64,000 bases of DNA from Bacteroidota bacterium (GTDB lineage Bacteria > Bacteroidota > Bacteroidia > JABEUT01). Shown here piece after piece: positions 62,779 through 64,000 of this stretch (positions are counted from its first letter, which is position 1; every line of letters starts with the position of its first letter). The stretch lies in contig JABDCA010000006.1 in NCBI GenBank assembly GCA_013288345.1, forward strand, positions 1 through 64,000. Direction: 5' to 3'. The notes beneath the pieces are model-generated. The model saw nothing but the letters and a program-made list of their open reading frames with translations. It did not search any database and was not told where the DNA came from. Position numbers and translations under genes: made by a program.

Positions 62779-64000
62779 CTATTTTATATAGTGGTTGCCT
62801 TTCATCTCTGCAAAAATCTTCAGCGCTTCTTTTACACTCCGCACGGGAGTAATTACCAATGAAAGTTTATCGGTGCCATGTTTCATTTGGCAGGTAGTGT
62901 GGTGGCGCTTAACATACTCTACCACGTTGGCAAAAGTTTCTGTACTATAATAAGGGGAATCGTGTTGCGATACGAAAAAGCAGATGAATGTTTTCTTTTT
63001 AAATACAATGCGCTCAATACCCAATTCTGCTGCTATTAAACGCATCCGCACTATATCTATCAATTCTTGTACATTATTTGGCAGCTTACCAAAACGGTCG
63101 GTCAGCTCGCTTTCAAAGCGGCCCATTTCAGATTCGTCTTTGGCATTATTCAGTTCGCGGTAAAGGCGCAAACGCTCTTCGGCACTTGGCACATATTCAT
63201 CACTAATAAGCGCTTCGGCATCGGTATCAACCTGGCAATCGCGCACATATTTTTTAGGGCCAGTTATAACCTGTTCTTTTGTTAATCCAAGTTCGGTAGA
63301 TTTTTCTTCGCCCAGTTCTTCTTTTAATTCCTCAATGGCTTCGTTCAATATTTTATGATAAGTCTCTAAGCCCATGTCATTTATAAAGCCGCTCTGTTCA
63401 CCACCTAACAGGTCACCTGCACCACGAATATCAAGGTCGCGCATAGATATACTAAAACCACTGCCGAGGTCAGAGAATTTTTCAATCACCTCTAATCGTT
63501 GTTGCGCTTCTTTGGTAAGCAGTTCGAAAGGAGGCGCTACCAAATAACAAAATGCTTTTTTATCGGACCGGCCCACACGGCCACGCAACTGGTGAAGGTC
63601 ACTCAAGCCAAATAACTGTGCATCGTTTATAAGTATGGTGTTCAGGTTCGAAATATCTAAACCCGATTCTACAATAGCGGTTGAAACCAACACATCTATC
63701 TGCCCTTCGATAAACTGTAACATAATTTCTTCCAACTGATGGCCCTTCAATTGTCCGTGTGCAATAGATACTCGAGCCTTAGGGCAATACTCCCGAACCA
63801 TGCCGGCAATATCTTCAATATTATGTATGCGGTTATGTATTACAAACACCTGCCCGCCACGAGCCAATTCATAATTAATGGCATGTTCAAACACATCAGG
63901 ACTAAAAGTAGACACCTCTGTTTGCACCGGATAACGGTTTGGCGGTGGGGTGTTGATAACAGAAAGATCGCGCACACCAATGAGCGAAAATTGTAAGGTG
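62779..64000 (-). CDS. mfd: Transcription-repair coupling factor Mfd (C-terminal part; N-terminus outside window)
   Basis: The last 406 codons of mfd are present and the frame stays open to the window edge, with TLQFSLIGVRDLSVINTPPPNRYPVQTEV upstream of any start codon. Visible are the second RecA-like translocase domain (GQVFVIHNRI, VSTAIVESGLDISNLNTILINDA, QLRGRVGRSDKKAFCYL) with its arginine-finger motif VI, the following SISMRDLDIRGAGDLLGGEQSG, and the D7 domain near the C-terminus. Mfd removes stalled RNA polymerase at lesions and recruits UvrA. A GTG at 63975 is not a real start. Confidence 0.96.
   Translation of the reverse strand, partial: TLQFSLIGVRDLSVINTPPPNRYPVQTEVSTFSPDVFEHAINYELARGGQVFVIHNRIHNIEDIAGMVREYCPKARVSIAHGQLKGHQLEEIMLQFIEGQIDVLVSTAIVESGLDISNLNTILINDAQLFGLSDLHQLRGRVGRSDKKAFCYLVAPPFELLTKEAQQRLEVIEKFSDLGSGFSISMRDLDIRGAGDLLGGEQSGFINDMGLETYHKILNEAIEELKEELGEEKSTELGLTKEQVITGPKKYVRDCQVDTDAEALISDEYVPSAEERLRLYRELNNAKDESEMGRFESELTDRFGKLPNNVQELIDIVRMRLIAAELGIERIVFKKKTFICFFVSQHDSPYYSTETFANVVEYVKRHHTTCQMKHGTDKLSLVITPVRSVKEALKIFAEMKGNHYIK

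Noticed and set aside
1-64000. tRNA, rRNA, prophage, toxin-antitoxin or defence genes
   Set aside because: Both strands were read for typical motifs and gene products and none was found.

Overview
The window is about 64 kb of chromosomal DNA from a member of the Bacteroidota, probably near Chitinophagales or Sphingobacteriales; the rank below phylum is a guess. The evidence is: repeated -7 promoter elements of the form TAnnTTTG at sensible distances from starts, little Shine-Dalgarno signal, four secreted proteins ending in type IX secretion (Por) sorting domains, lineage-typical families (DUF2480, DUF1569, long IspG, fused RibBA), and a G+C content that looks like roughly 40 percent. There is no rRNA, tRNA, transposase, prophage or CRISPR array. 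Nearly everything is core housekeeping; the unusual material lies in the spacers.

Layout. 1-2.9 kb (minus): a nitronate monooxygenase-like enzyme and a catalytic/non-catalytic pair of M16 peptidases, the second cut by the window edge. 3.2-5.0 kb (plus): DUF1569 protein and an NHL-repeat secreted protein. 5.0-5.7 kb: a hairpin array and other palindromes. 5.7-10.6 kb: an MscS channel, then a minus-strand run of asnS and rpoN with two membrane proteins. 10.8-17.3 kb: TetR regulator, TolC, membrane fusion protein and RND pump in one operon with a perfect palindrome over its promoter. 17.4-22.1 kb: ispG, an acyltransferase, pssA and a diacylglycerol kinase, an isoprenoid and phospholipid cluster. 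22.1-31.1 kb (minus): heme O synthase, two cytochrome oxidase subunit III-type proteins, subunit IV, a cysteine-free SCO1-like protein, DUF420, a small CxxC protein, then trpS and metH. 31.6-35.2 kb: a 1224-residue secreted repeat protein. 35.3-44.1 kb: gcvH, frr, an EamA transporter, dnaG, a glycosyltransferase, a secreted GloVer-repeat protein and a LacI-type regulator. 44.4-45.3 kb: a further secreted protein. 45.4-51.8 kb: the SUF iron-sulfur assembly cluster sufA-B-C-D-S-E plus a DUF59 protein. 51.9-64 kb: pepT, DUF2480, ribBA, holB, clpX, a lipid-modification operon (FAD oxidoreductase, DUF1365, cyclopropane-synthase-like methyltransferase, thiol peroxidase), a TPR lipoprotein and the 3' end of mfd.

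The most distinctive signal is a pair of colinear hairpin arrays about 51 kb apart (5049-5248 and 56594-56795). Six hairpins occur in the same order, and five base pairs differ between copies with both partners changed, so the paired structure, not the sequence, has been kept. Several other families of palindromic repeats fill spacers, including nearly every wide gap of the SUF cluster, and some provide stop codons or false N-terminal extensions. Other regulatory signals are a 19-bp palindrome at the SUF promoter, an 11-bp inverted repeat at the efflux promoter, a triple TTGACA cluster ahead of the cytochrome oxidase genes, and four genes whose ATG lies 4-6 nt after the -7 element, which predicts leaderless transcripts.
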